64,000 nt of DNA, taken from assembly GCF_024753135.1 (NCBI RefSeq), contig NZ_JANUGP010000013.1, positions 124,001-188,000 of the forward strand, read 5' to 3'. A program made the translations under genes and the position numbers. This DNA comes from Streptomyces pyxinicus (GTDB taxonomy: Bacteria; Actinomycetota; Actinomycetes; Streptomycetales; Streptomycetaceae). Shown piece by piece: positions 36,295 to 45,312 of the stretch. Each line of letters begins with the position of its first letter. Position 1 is the stretch's first letter. The notes under the pieces are model-generated. The model saw only the letters and a list, made by a program, of their open reading frames with translations, ran no database searches and was not told the origin of the DNA.

Positions 36295-36469
36295 GGTTCC
36301 TCCGGTCCGTTCGGGGCGGTGCTTCGACCACCGCCGCTGGCCCCGGTCTATCACGCCGTCCGGAGCGGCCGAGGGGCCGCGCACCCCCGCTGCACGGGCG
36401 CACGCGCCCCCGTGAACGATCGCTCCCGCACGCCCGTAACGGTGAGTCACTGACGGTAGTTGACATGGC

Positions 36470-37774
36470 ATGCAGGCTCTACGCACCGTGAGCGCTCCGT
36501 CCATGCCACGCCTCGCTGCCGCCTCCCTCGTCGGAACGGCCATCGAGTTCTACGACTTCTTCGTCTACGGCACAGCGGCGGCCCTGGTCCTCGGGCCGCT
36601 GTTCTTCCCGACGTTCTCGCCGGTCGCCGGTGTGCTGGCGGCGTTCGCGACGTTCGGGGTGGGGTTCGTGGCCCGCCCGCTGGGTTCGGTGCTGTTCGGG
36701 CATCTCGGCGACCGGCGCGGGCGGCGGCCGGTGCTCATGCTCTCGCTGCTGCTGACCGGCGCCTCGACCGTGGCGGTCGGCTGCGTGCCGTCGTACGCGA
36801 CGCTGGGGACGGCGGCGCCCGTGCTGCTGCTCGTCCTGCGCTTCCTGCAGGGTCTTGGGCTCGGTGGCGAGTGGGGCGGGGCGGTGCTGCTGACCGCCGA
36901 GCACGCGCCCGCGCACCGGCGGGCGCTGTGGTCGTCCTTTCCCCAGGTGGGTCCCGCGGTCGGCTTCGTGCTCGCCAACGGCACGGTGCTGGCGCTGTCC
37001 GCGACGCTGTCCGACGCGGAGTTCGTCCGGTGGGGGTGGCGGGTGCCGTTCTGGGCGGCCGGGGTGCTGGCCCTGGCCGGGCTGTGGCTGCGCTCGTCGC
37101 TCGCGGAGAGCCCGCGGTTCCTGGAGATCGACGACCACGCGCGCGTGCCGCTCGTGGAGGTCGTACGCCATCACGGACGGCTGGTGCTGCTGACCGCCGG
37201 GGCGCTGGCAGCGGGGTACGCGGTGTTCTACGCGGTGACGACCTGGTCGCTGGCGTACGCGACGGAGCAGCTCGGTGTGAGCCGGACGGTCATGCTCACC
37301 TGCGTCATGGCCGCCGTCGTGGTGAAGGGCGCGCTCACGCCCCTCATGGCGCTGGGCGGCGACCGCTTCGGGCGCCGGACCATGTGTCTGGCCGGCTGCA
37401 CTGCCTGTGCCCTGTGGATGCTGCCGATGGTCGCGCTGCTGGCCACCGGCGAGCCGCTGCTGATGTTCGTCGGTGTCCTGGGCGCGCTGCTCGGCTTCAT
37501 CACCATGTTCGCGGTGATCGCCGCCTACCTGCCGGAGCTGTACGACGCCCGGGTGCGCTGCACCGGCGCCGCGGTCGGCTACAACCTCGGGGGCGTCCTA
37601 GGCGGCGCCCTGACCCCGATCGTGGCGACGGCCCTCGCGGAACACAGCGGGCGCGTGCCCTGGGGCGTGGGCGTGTACCTGACGGGCATCTCGCTGCTCA
37701 GCCTGGGCTGCTTCGCACTGCTGCCGGAGACGCGGCCGCTCACCGCGCCGGCCGCGGAACCGGCCACGGGATGA
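36470..37774 (+). CDS. MFS transporter, metabolite:proton symporter (MHS) family
   Basis: A 434-residue, 12-helix transporter. AASLVGTAIEFYDFFVYGTAAAL at the first helix, GVGFVARPLGSVLFGHLGDRRGRRPVL in loop 2-3 and RFLQGLGLGGEWGGAVLL in helix 4 are the signature of the MHS family (shikimate, proline/betaine, citrate or ketoglutarate symporters). It sits divergently next to aroQ, so an aromatic or quinate-like acid is an attractive but unproven substrate. The start is uncertain: no clear ribosome-binding site precedes ATG 36470, and a GTG at 36488 is also possible. Confidence 0.9.
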   Translation: MQALRTVSAPSMPRLAAASLVGTAIEFYDFFVYGTAAALVLGPLFFPTFSPVAGVLAAFATFGVGFVARPLGSVLFGHLGDRRGRRPVLMLSLLLTGASTVAVGCVPSYATLGTAAPVLLLVLRFLQGLGLGGEWGGAVLLTAEHAPAHRRALWSSFPQVGPAVGFVLANGTVLALSATLSDAEFVRWGWRVPFWAAGVLALAGLWLRSSLAESPRFLEIDDHARVPLVEVVRHHGRLVLLTAGALAAGYAVFYAVTTWSLAYATEQLGVSRTVMLTCVMAAVVVKGALTPLMALGGDRFGRRTMCLAGCTACALWMLPMVALLATGEPLLMFVGVLGALLGFITMFAVIAAYLPELYDARVRCTGAAVGYNLGGVLGGALTPIVATALAEHSGRVPWGVGVYLTGISLLSLGCFALLPETRPLTAPAAEPATG

Positions 37775-37781
37775 CCGGGCC

Positions 37782-37812
37782 CGCGGAGCTTCTGCCGACC
37801 GGTCGCTCCGCG
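37782..37812. terminator. hairpin between convergent MFS and antiporter genes
   Basis: 8-bp perfect arms CGCGGAGC (37782-37789) and GCTCCGCG (37805-37812) with a 15-base loop between the two stop codons. No T run; a plausible bidirectional terminator. Confidence 0.5.
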
Positions 37813-37817
37813 CCGGG

Positions 37818-38918
37818 CTAGGGATTGATCGCCAGTTCCAGGTAGGCGGCGAACAGCACCAGGTGGACGCCGCCCTGCAAGGGTGTGGCACGGCCCGGTA
37901 CCACCGTCAGGGAGGCGACGACGACGGTGAGCGCGAGCAGCAGCATGTGGGTCGGACCGAGGCCGAGGACGAGCGGCCCGGAGAGCCACACGGAGGCGAG
38001 CGCCACCGCCGGGATGGTCAGGCCGATGCTGGCCATCGCGGAGCCGAGCGCCAGGTTGAGACTGGTCTGCACGCGGTCGCGGCGGGCGGCGCGCAGCGCG
38101 GCGATCGTCTCGGGGAGCAGGACGAGCAACGCGATGACGACACCGACTACGGCCTGGTGCAGGCCCGCCGCCGCGACTCCCGACTCGATGGTGGGCGACA
38201 CTCCCTTGGCCAGACCGACCACACCGATGAGGGCCAGACCGAGCAGGCCGAGGCTGATGCCGGCGGTGCGGGCCGACGGGGGCGCGGCGTGGTCGTCGCC
38301 GGAGATGACCTCGCCCTGCCGGGTGATCGGCAGGAAGTAGTCCCGGTGACGCACGGTCTGGGTGGCGACGAACAAGCCGTAGAGGATGAGCGAGGACAGT
38401 GCCGCGAACGTCAGTTGCACGGTGGAGAACTCGGGCCCGGGCTTGCTCGTGGTGAAGGTCGGCAGGACCAGGCTGAGCGTGGCGAGTGTGGCCACGGTCG
38501 CGAGGGCGGCGCCGGTGCCCTCGGCGTTGAAGACCGCGATGCCGTGCCGCAGGGACGCGACCAGCAGGCAGATGCCGACGATGCCGTTGCAGGTGATCAT
38601 CACGGCGGCGAAGACGGTGTCCCGGGCCAGGCTGGCGCTCTTGTCGCCGCCGTCGACCATCAGGGTGACGATCAGGGCCACCTCGATGATCGTGACGGCG
38701 ATGGCGAGCACCAGGGATCCGAAGGGCTCACCGGCCCGGTGGGCCACCACCTCGGCGTGGTGCACAGCTGCCAGGACGGATCCGGCGAGCACCAGGGTCA
38801 CCAGGGCGACGATCGCGCCGGGCAGGTCACGGCCCCAGGTGAGGACCAGCAGGACGACCGCGAGCACCGGCACGATGATCGTCCATTGCGCAGTGAGCGA
38901 CCGCAGCCGAGTGACCAT
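37818..38918 (-). CDS. ChaA-type calcium/cation:proton antiporter
   Basis: A 366-residue, about 11-helix membrane protein of the Ca2+:cation antiporter superfamily. The two alpha-repeats that bind the ion are visible: LAIAVTIIEVALIVTLMV with an acidic Glu near residue 79, and LLPETIAALRAARRDRVQTSLNLALGSAMASIGLTIP near 267-305. It resembles ChaA, which extrudes Na+, K+ or Ca2+ at alkaline pH. GDKSASLARDTVFAAVMITCNGIVG is typical. It is monocistronic as far as can be seen. Confidence 0.9.
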   Translation of the reverse strand: MVTRLRSLTAQWTIIVPVLAVVLLVLTWGRDLPGAIVALVTLVLAGSVLAAVHHAEVVAHRAGEPFGSLVLAIAVTIIEVALIVTLMVDGGDKSASLARDTVFAAVMITCNGIVGICLLVASLRHGIAVFNAEGTGAALATVATLATLSLVLPTFTTSKPGPEFSTVQLTFAALSSLILYGLFVATQTVRHRDYFLPITRQGEVISGDDHAAPPSARTAGISLGLLGLALIGVVGLAKGVSPTIESGVAAAGLHQAVVGVVIALLVLLPETIAALRAARRDRVQTSLNLALGSAMASIGLTIPAVALASVWLSGPLVLGLGPTHMLLLALTVVVASLTVVPGRATPLQGGVHLVLFAAYLELAINP

Positions 38919-39096
38919 GCCGCGATGCTCGCAGAGACGTTCAGGGTTCGCATTCCGTTCTTTCCGGATTGCCTCTCATCCTTTCCGGTGCGGTGGCCCG
39001 GCCCCGGCGGGCCGGACCACCGCTTCCCCTGACGAGTGCGGACGCGCGCGCCCAGGTGGGGGGTACGCCTATCGGACGTCGTCCGTTGCGGCGCGG

Positions 39097-40098
39097 TCAG
39101 ACATCGATGCCGTCTTTGGAGGTCCTCGCGCCGTCGGTGCGCGCCGCCTCGGCGGCGGCCTGCTTCCTGGTGGCGATGAGGCTGGTGATCGTGGTGACGA
39201 CCAGGACGGCGCAGATCACGCCGAGTGAGACGGGGATGCTGATCTCGGGGACGTGGACACCGGTCTCGTGCAGCGCGTGCAGGACCAGCTTGACGCCGAT
39301 GAAGCCGAGGATGATCGACAGGCCGTAGGAGAGGTGGACCAGCTTCTTGAGCAGGCCACCGATGAGGAAGTACAGCTGTCGCAGGCCCATCAGGGCGAAG
39401 GCGTTGGCGGTGAAGACGATGTAGGGGTCCTGGGTCAGGCCGAAGATCGCGGGGATGGAGTCCAGGGCGAACAGGACGTCCGTGGTGCCGATGGCGAGCA
39501 TCACCACCAGCATCGGGGTCATGACCCGCTTGCCGTTCTGCTGGATCCACAGCTTGGTGCCGTGGTACCGGTCGGCGACACCGAACCTGCGCTCGGCGGC
39601 CTTGAGCAGCTTGTTCTCCTCGTACTCCTCGTCCTCCTGGTCCGCGCGGGCTTCCTTGATCAGCTTCCAGGCGGTCCAGATGAGGAAGGCGCCGAACAGG
39701 AAGAACACCCAGGAGAAGCTGGCGATGATCGCGGCTCCCGCGGCGATGAAGACGGCCCGCAGGACCAGGGCTATGAGCACGCCGACCAGCAGCACGCGCT
39801 GCTGGTACTGGGCCGGCACCGCGAACTTCGCCATGATCAGGACGAAGACGAACAGATTGTCGACGCTGAGCGACTTCTCGGTGATGAACCCGGCGAAGAA
39901 CTCGCCCGCCGGCTGCCCGCCCCCGAAGACGAGGAGCCCCAGGCCGAACAGGCCCGCCAGGGCGATCCAGACCGCGGTCCAGATACCGGCTTCCTTGATC
40001 GACACCTCATGGGGCTTGCGCCCGATGAAGAAGTCGACGGCGATCAGGGCGGCGAGGCCCAGAATGGTCAGGACCCACAGGCCCATGGAAACGTCCAC
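39097..40098 (-). CDS. TerC-family integral membrane protein
   Basis: A 333-residue membrane protein of the TerC family, linked to tellurite resistance and, in other bacteria, to manganese export. About nine helices; GFITEKSLSVDNLFVFVLIMAKF (around 75-97) and AIGTTDVLFALDSIPAIFGLTQDPYIVFTANAFALMGLR contain the conserved acidic residues of the metal path. The GTG at 40098 is chosen because GGAGG lies 5 bases upstream and homologues begin MDVSM; an ATG at 40113 has no such site. The TerD genes upstream on the same strand support a Ter-type context. Confidence 0.92.
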   Translation of the reverse strand: MDVSMGLWVLTILGLAALIAVDFFIGRKPHEVSIKEAGIWTAVWIALAGLFGLGLLVFGGGQPAGEFFAGFITEKSLSVDNLFVFVLIMAKFAVPAQYQQRVLLVGVLIALVLRAVFIAAGAAIIASFSWVFFLFGAFLIWTAWKLIKEARADQEDEEYEENKLLKAAERRFGVADRYHGTKLWIQQNGKRVMTPMLVVMLAIGTTDVLFALDSIPAIFGLTQDPYIVFTANAFALMGLRQLYFLIGGLLKKLVHLSYGLSIILGFIGVKLVLHALHETGVHVPEISIPVSLGVICAVLVVTTITSLIATRKQAAAEAARTDGARTSKDGIDV

Positions 40099-40266
40099 CA
40101 CGTCCTCCGGCATTTATTGACGGCAAACACAATCAGCGTTGTCGCTGCCGGAGGTCTCTTCCACCCGCGCGGGGCCGACGACCCGGGACCTGACCGGTCC
40201 GTACTGACGGGTGCGCCGCAGTCAGGGAGTACTCCCCTCCGTGTGAACGAGAGTACCCCAATCCCC

Positions 40267-40305
40267 AAGGGAAGGTAAAGAGAAAAGTAAAGTAAAGACC
40301 AAAGT
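40267..40305 (+). other. purine-rich, low-GC tract downstream of the TerD fusion gene
   Basis: A run of A and G with four TAAAG-like units. On the minus strand it is a pyrimidine-rich stretch 18-56 bases past the TAA stop at 40323. It is conspicuous in such a GC-rich sequence and could act in termination. Confidence 0.4.
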
Positions 40306-40322
40306 GCCAGTTCAGAGGGCTT

Positions 40323-42317
40323 TTACCTGTCCTTGGGCCGTGCTCTCGCCACCTCGGCCAGCACCTGCCGGACGATCTGGCTCCCGGGCGGCACCGGCGA
40401 CGGCTCGTATGTCCACGCATGCCCCACCCAGGGATCGGCGATGTGGTCGTCGGGCACCGGGGTGAGTCGCATCAGCGAACGCCACAGCGGGTCCAGCAGG
40501 GGACCGTAGGCGGCGGCGTCCTGCCGGTCCGCGACCAGCAGCAGATGCACGCCGACCGCCGGACCCTCGTCGGCGAGATAGCGCAGCCGGGTCACCGCGC
40601 GCTCGTCGAATCCGTGCGGGAAGTCGTTCACGATCAGCAGCTGCCGCGCCGTGTCGACGTCCGCCGGCAGCGACGCCTCGGCGCCGCCGCGTACCGCCAT
40701 CTGCACCAGGTCCACCCGGCGGGTGAGCCGCTCCAGCAGGTCCGTCACGCCCGCCGCGCCGGTCGCCGGCGCGGCGGCGAGCATCCCCGCCCCCGTCAAC
40801 GGCGTGAGCGCGCCCGCCCCGGCGCCGGCCGGGTCGACGACGTGCACGGCGAACTCTCCCGGCGGGTGTACGGCCAGCAGCCGGGCGGCGATCGTGACGG
40901 CCGTCTCCACGGCCAGACGACGCAGCTCGGCGGAGTCCCGGACGGTGTCGTCCGGCGCCTCCGTGACGCCGCTGTCGATCCACAGGCCACGCTCCAGCGG
41001 CAGCCTCACCAGCAACGGAATGCGCAGGAGCCCGCTCTCGGGCAGATGGAGAACCCCGAGGCGCACGGCGAGCGGCTGCTCGGCGGGCACCCGGTAGCCG
41101 TGCCAGACAGGGCTTTCCCAGCCGGCGTACGCGGGCGGAAGCGCCGGTTCGACCACCTCCGCCTCGGCGGTCAGCTGGGCCAGGTCGCGGTCGAGGACGG
41201 CGCGCGCCTGATCGACCAGCTCGGTACGGCGGGCGTACGCGGCATCCCGAGCGATGTCTCCCGAGGTGCCGAGCCGCGCCCGGGGGTCGGCGAGCGCCTG
41301 GTCGACCTCCTTCTCCAGGCGGGAGTCGGCGAAGTCGACGGCGCTGCGGTACGCGGCCGTGGTCCGGGCCAGGTCCTCGAACATGCCCCACACCTGGTTG
41401 TACAGCCGCTCGTCCATCGACCAGCCCACGGCGTCGCCCGCGACGGGCAGGGCGGGCTGCCCGTCGTCCACCGGTGCGGCGGAGGGCGGTGGGGGCGGGG
41501 CACTGTGCCGGCGGGGGTGGGCGTAGTCGATCGGGCCGCCGAGTCCCCGCGGAGCGGGCTCGGCTGCGGGTGCCGGCCCGTCGTAGGGGTTCCGGGCTCC
41601 GTGGTCGGGTGTAGGGGACTGCGCACCATGGTCGGGCACCGGGGACTGTGTGCCCCGGTCGGAGGCGAGGCGCTGCGGGTCGTACGAGGGCGTCTGCTCG
41701 GCCGTGCCGGGTGCGGAGGCGTCCTGGGGTGCCGCCGCGGAGGAGGGCGCGGGCATGGCGCGGGTCGGGGTCGGGGCCGCCGTCTGCTGGAGGGACGCCG
41801 CCAGTTCGGCCGCCTCCGTCAGTCCCTGGTCGGCGAAGAGCGCCGGGAGGCCGCCCGAGTAGCCCTGGCCCATCGCGCGTACCTTCCACGCTCCCTGCCG
41901 CCGGTACAGCTCCAGGGCGATCACGGCAGACTCGCCGTCCAGACCGGTCAGGGTGTAGCCGACCAGTTCGGTGCCGTCGCGGTCCTCGACCGCGGTGTGC
42001 GGGGCGGGCGCGGCGCCGAACCGTGACGGCCCCGCGGTGCCGGTGGGCAGGGCGAGGAACACGTCGACGCGGTGTACGGACTCGGGTACGGCGGCCAGGT
42101 CGACGGCGAGCCGGTGTTCGGGGGCGGCCTCCTGGGACACCTCGACGCCGGGCGGCACGGGGGCGCCGGGACGAGCCACCCAACGGGTGCCGTGGACGGT
42201 GCCGTTCTCGTCGCCGAGCGTGGCTCCGGCCAGGACCGGGACTCCGGCCGAGATCCGGATCGTCAGCCGGGTCCGGGACAGCGGATGGTTCTGCCCCCGC
42301 ACCAGCTCGGCCGTCAT
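40323..42317 (-). CDS. TerD-domain protein fused to an FtsK-like domain
   Basis: A 664-residue cytoplasmic protein. Residues 1-165 form a TerD domain (LVGYTLTGLDGESAVIALELYRRQGAWKVRAMGQGYSGGLPALFADQGL). A Pro/Ser/Asp-rich linker with repeated DRGTQSPVPDHGAQSPTPDHGA-type units covers about 180-290. The last 370 residues start with a helical part and continue into an FtsK/HerA-like fold (LRIPLLVRLPLERGLWIDSG, VHVVDPAG, LLIVNDFPHGFDERAV, VGVHLLLVADRQ). No Walker A lysine motif is seen, so the ATPase is probably inactive. Ter proteins act in stress and chemical-defence responses; the role here is inferred. It lies 71 bp behind a second TerD gene. Confidence 0.85.
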   Translation of the reverse strand: MTAELVRGQNHPLSRTRLTIRISAGVPVLAGATLGDENGTVHGTRWVARPGAPVPPGVEVSQEAAPEHRLAVDLAAVPESVHRVDVFLALPTGTAGPSRFGAAPAPHTAVEDRDGTELVGYTLTGLDGESAVIALELYRRQGAWKVRAMGQGYSGGLPALFADQGLTEAAELAASLQQTAAPTPTRAMPAPSSAAAPQDASAPGTAEQTPSYDPQRLASDRGTQSPVPDHGAQSPTPDHGARNPYDGPAPAAEPAPRGLGGPIDYAHPRRHSAPPPPPSAAPVDDGQPALPVAGDAVGWSMDERLYNQVWGMFEDLARTTAAYRSAVDFADSRLEKEVDQALADPRARLGTSGDIARDAAYARRTELVDQARAVLDRDLAQLTAEAEVVEPALPPAYAGWESPVWHGYRVPAEQPLAVRLGVLHLPESGLLRIPLLVRLPLERGLWIDSGVTEAPDDTVRDSAELRRLAVETAVTIAARLLAVHPPGEFAVHVVDPAGAGAGALTPLTGAGMLAAAPATGAAGVTDLLERLTRRVDLVQMAVRGGAEASLPADVDTARQLLIVNDFPHGFDERAVTRLRYLADEGPAVGVHLLLVADRQDAAAYGPLLDPLWRSLMRLTPVPDDHIADPWVGHAWTYEPSPVPPGSQIVRQVLAEVARARPKDR

Positions 42318-42388
42318 CGCCGTCGCCCCCTGTGTCGTGTTGTCATGGGCCCGCCCTTCGCTGGAGGACGCGTCCCGGGGTTCCGGTC

Positions 42389-42967
42389 CTACAGGTGCGG
42401 CAGGATCGTCGGCATCAGGTCCTGGAAGGTACGGCCGTTGGACGGGGTACCGAGGGCGGTCATGGTCCAGCTGGAGCCCACGCGGTGCACCTTGGCCATG
42501 ATCTGGGCGGTGTAGGCGCCGCCGCCGGCCAGTGTGTAGCGGGCCAGCTCCTGGCCGTTGGTCTCGTCCACGAGACGGCAGAAGGCGTTCTCCACCTCCT
42601 GGAAGGTCTGGCCGGTGAAGGAGTTGACGGTGAAGACGATCTGGTCGATGTGGACCGGCACGCGCTGCAGGTCCACCAGGATCGCCTCGTCGTCGCCGCC
42701 CTGGCCGACGCCGCCCACGAGGTTGTCGCCGGTGTGGCGCACGGAGCCGTCGTCGCTCACCAGGTGACGGAAGAAGACCACGTCGACCGGCTGCTTCTCG
42801 GCGAACAGGACGGCCGAGGCGTCCAGGTCGATCTCACGCGTACGGGAGCCGAACAGGCCGCGCCGCTTGGCCGCCTGCCAGCCGAGCCCCATGCGGACCG
42901 CGGTCAGGGTGCCCCCGTCCTTCTTCTCCAGGCTGATGGCCTGACCCTTGGTCAAGTTCACGGACAC
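42389..42967 (-). CDS. TerD-family protein
   Basis: A 192-residue stand-alone TerD domain (tellurium resistance and general stress family). The start MSVNLTKGQAISL and the calcium-binding loop region GDNLVGGVGQGGDDEAILVDL are diagnostic; RYTLAGGGAYTAQIMAKVHRVG follows. Of the possible starts, the GTG at 42967 has GAGGGG at 8 bases and fits homologues. It is the first of three co-directional ter genes. A 12-bp palindrome lies 107 bases upstream and a TAGGGT -10-like box at 43022-43027. Confidence 0.93.
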   Translation of the reverse strand: MSVNLTKGQAISLEKKDGGTLTAVRMGLGWQAAKRRGLFGSRTREIDLDASAVLFAEKQPVDVVFFRHLVSDDGSVRHTGDNLVGGVGQGGDDEAILVDLQRVPVHIDQIVFTVNSFTGQTFQEVENAFCRLVDETNGQELARYTLAGGGAYTAQIMAKVHRVGSSWTMTALGTPSNGRTFQDLMPTILPHL

Positions 42968-43073
42968 GGCTGGTTCCCCTCTCGACATCCCCTGTTGCCG
43001 CGCGTCGCGCGGTTGCCAAGAACCCTACGCAGGCGCGCCGACCATGCCGAACCCCGGTCCGCGCTTTGTGTCG

Positions 43074-43085
43074 GTGTTGCAACAC
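43074..43085 (-). promoter_or_regulatory. palindrome upstream of terD
   Basis: Perfect 12-bp palindrome GTGTTGCAACAC between uvrB and terD, 47 bases upstream of a TAGGGT box (43027-43022) that may be the terD -10. Candidate operator; no binding protein is known. Confidence 0.4.
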
Positions 43086-43124
43086 TCGGCGGCTGCACCG
43101 GGATTCGGCGTGGTGACGGGCGGG

Positions 43125-45263
43125 TCAGGCGATGCCCGCCTCGCGCATCTGGCGCAGTTCCTTCTTCATCTCCGAGACCTCGTCGCGCAGCCGGGCGGCG
43201 ACCTCGAACTGCAGCTCCGCCGCGGCAGCGCGCATGCGCTCGGTCATCTGCTCGATCTGCTCCGCGAGTTCAGCCGCCGGACGGTCCGTCGGCACCGCCT
43301 TGTCCTTGGCGGCCTTGCCGGCCTTCGCACCCTTGGCCGCCTTGTCACCGAGGGCGGGAACGGGGGCCTTGGCGCCCTTGCCGTCCTTCGTCTTGCGATA
43401 CCCGGAGCCGAGGAGTTGTTCGGTGTCGACCTCCTCGCGGGCGATCTGCGCGACGATGTCGTTGATCTTCTTACGCAGCGGCTGCGGGTCGATGCCGTTG
43501 GCGGTGTTGTAGGCGATCTGCTTCTCCCGGCGGCGGTTGGTCTCGTCGATCGCCTTCTCCATCGCCGGGGTGATCTTGTCGGCGTACATGTGGACCTGGC
43601 CGGAGACGTTGCGCGCCGCGCGGCCGATGGTCTGGATCAGCGAGGTGCCGGAGCGCAGGAAGCCCTCCTTGTCCGCGTCCAGGATCGCCACGAGGGACAC
43701 CTCGGGCAGGTCGAGGCCCTCCCGCAGGAGGTTGATGCCGACCAGGACGTCGTATTCACCGGCACGCAGTTCGCGCAGCAGCTCGATACGGCGCAGGGTG
43801 TCGACGTCGCTGTGCAGATAGCGCACCTGGATGCCCAGCTCCAGGAAGTAGTCCGTGAGGTCTTCGGCCATCTTCTTGGTCAGCGTCGTGACCAGGACAC
43901 GCTCGTCCTTCTCGGTGCGCTGCCGGATCTCGTGCACCAGGTCGTCGATCTGGCCCTCGGTGGGCTTGACCACGACCTCGGGGTCGACCAGGCCGGTCGG
44001 GCGGATGATCTGCTCCACGACACCGTCGGAGCGCGACAGCTCGTACGCGCCCGGGGTGGCCGAGAGGTAGACGGTCTGCCCGATGCGCTCCTGGAACTCC
44101 TCCCACTTCAGCGGACGGTTGTCCAGTGCTGAGGGCAGCCGGAACCCGTGGTCCACGAGGGTGCGCTTGCGGGAGGCGTCGCCCTCGTACATGGCACCGA
44201 TCTGGGGGACGGTGACGTGCGACTCGTCGATGACGAGGAGGAAGTCGTCCGGGAAGTAGTCCAGCAGGGTGTTGGGCGGGGAGCCGGGCAGACGGCCGTC
44301 GAAGTGCATCGAGTAGTTCTCCACGCCCGAGCAGGTGCCGATCTGGCGGAGCATCTCGATGTCGTACGTGGTGCGCATCCGCAGGCGCTGCGCCTCCAGG
44401 AGTTTGCCCTGCTTCTCCAGCTCGGCCAGGCGCTCCCCCAGTTCCTTCTCGATGTCGTTGACGGCCCGCTCCATGCGTTCGGGACCGGCGACGTAGTGGG
44501 AGGCGGGGAAGACGTACAGATGTTCGTCGTCGCTGATGATCTCGCCGGTGACCGGGTGCAGGGTGGAGAGCGCTTCGATCTCGTCGCCGAACATCTCGAT
44601 GCGGACGGCCAGCTCCTCGTAGACCGGGAAGATCTCGATGGTGTCGCCGCGCACCCGGAAGGTGCCGCGAGTGAACGCCATGTCGTTGCGCGTGTACTGG
44701 ATGTCGACGAAGCGGCGCAGCATCTCGTCCCGGTCGATCTCGTCGCCGACGCGCAGGGGGACCATGCGGTCCACGTACTCCTGCGGCGTACCAAGGCCGT
44801 AGATGCAGGACACCGAGGCCACCACGACCACGTCACGGCGGGTGAGCAGCGAGTTCGTCGCGGAGTGGCGCAGGCGCTCGACCTCCTCGTTGATCGAGGA
44901 GTCCTTCTCGATGTAGGTGTCCGACTGCGGGACGTAGGCCTCGGGCTGGTAGTAGTCGTAGTACGAGACGAAGTACTCGACCGCGTTGTTCGGGAGCAGT
45001 TCCCGGAACTCGTTGGCCAGCTGGGCGGCCAGTGTCTTGTTCGGCGCCATCACCAGGGTGGGGCGCTGGAGTTTCTCGATCATCCACGCGGTGGTGGCGG
45101 ACTTTCCGGTGCCGGTCGCGCCCAGCAGGACGACGTCTTCCTCACCGGCCTCGATGCGTTTGGCCAGGTCGAGGATGGCCGTCGGCTGGTCGCCGCTGGG
45201 CTGGTAGGGGCTGACGACCTCGAAGGGCGCCACCGTGCGTTCGATGTGGGAAACGGGCCGCAT
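43125..45263 (-). CDS. uvrB: excinuclease ABC subunit B
   Basis: UvrB is the DNA-loading helicase of nucleotide excision repair. The 712-residue protein has Walker A GATGTGKSATTAW (about 37-49), the beta-hairpin region FVSYYDYYQPEAYVPQSDTYIEKD that clamps DNA, DEAD-like DESH (LLVIDESHVTVPQ), helicase motifs VLVTTLTKKMAEDLTDYF and QTIGRAARN, and a C-terminal UVR motif (ELAEQIEQMTERMRAAAAELQFEVAARLRDEV). A Lys/Ala-rich stretch (about 625-650) precedes it. The ATG at 45263 follows a -10 box by 7 bases with no ribosome-binding site; an upstream in-frame TTG at 45293 falls inside the -35 element and is rejected. Confidence 0.97.
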   Translation of the reverse strand: MRPVSHIERTVAPFEVVSPYQPSGDQPTAILDLAKRIEAGEEDVVLLGATGTGKSATTAWMIEKLQRPTLVMAPNKTLAAQLANEFRELLPNNAVEYFVSYYDYYQPEAYVPQSDTYIEKDSSINEEVERLRHSATNSLLTRRDVVVVASVSCIYGLGTPQEYVDRMVPLRVGDEIDRDEMLRRFVDIQYTRNDMAFTRGTFRVRGDTIEIFPVYEELAVRIEMFGDEIEALSTLHPVTGEIISDDEHLYVFPASHYVAGPERMERAVNDIEKELGERLAELEKQGKLLEAQRLRMRTTYDIEMLRQIGTCSGVENYSMHFDGRLPGSPPNTLLDYFPDDFLLVIDESHVTVPQIGAMYEGDASRKRTLVDHGFRLPSALDNRPLKWEEFQERIGQTVYLSATPGAYELSRSDGVVEQIIRPTGLVDPEVVVKPTEGQIDDLVHEIRQRTEKDERVLVTTLTKKMAEDLTDYFLELGIQVRYLHSDVDTLRRIELLRELRAGEYDVLVGINLLREGLDLPEVSLVAILDADKEGFLRSGTSLIQTIGRAARNVSGQVHMYADKITPAMEKAIDETNRRREKQIAYNTANGIDPQPLRKKINDIVAQIAREEVDTEQLLGSGYRKTKDGKGAKAPVPALGDKAAKGAKAGKAAKDKAVPTDRPAAELAEQIEQMTERMRAAAAELQFEVAARLRDEVSEMKKELRQMREAGIA

Positions 45264-45270
45264 GACATCA

Positions 45271-45293
45271 ACCGTACGACCCCGCACTGACAA
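45271..45293 (-). promoter_or_regulatory. RecA-NDp/PafBC-type leaderless promoter of uvrB
   Basis: Minus strand: TTGTCAGTG (45293-45285), 8 bases, TACGGT (45276-45271), then 7 bases to the ATG at 45263. Exact consensus match; the transcript should start at the initiation codon. Confidence 0.85.
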
Positions 45294-45312
45294 CGGGCCC
45301 GGACCAGCGGTT

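Noticed and set aside
43067..43090. A further PafBC motif upstream of terD (GTGTCGGTG at 43069)
   Set aside because: No TANNNT box lies 8 bases downstream on that strand, and the direction points away from terD.
45261..45293. TTG at 45293 as uvrB start
   Set aside because: It falls within the -35 element of the promoter and homologues start at MRPVSHIERT (45263).
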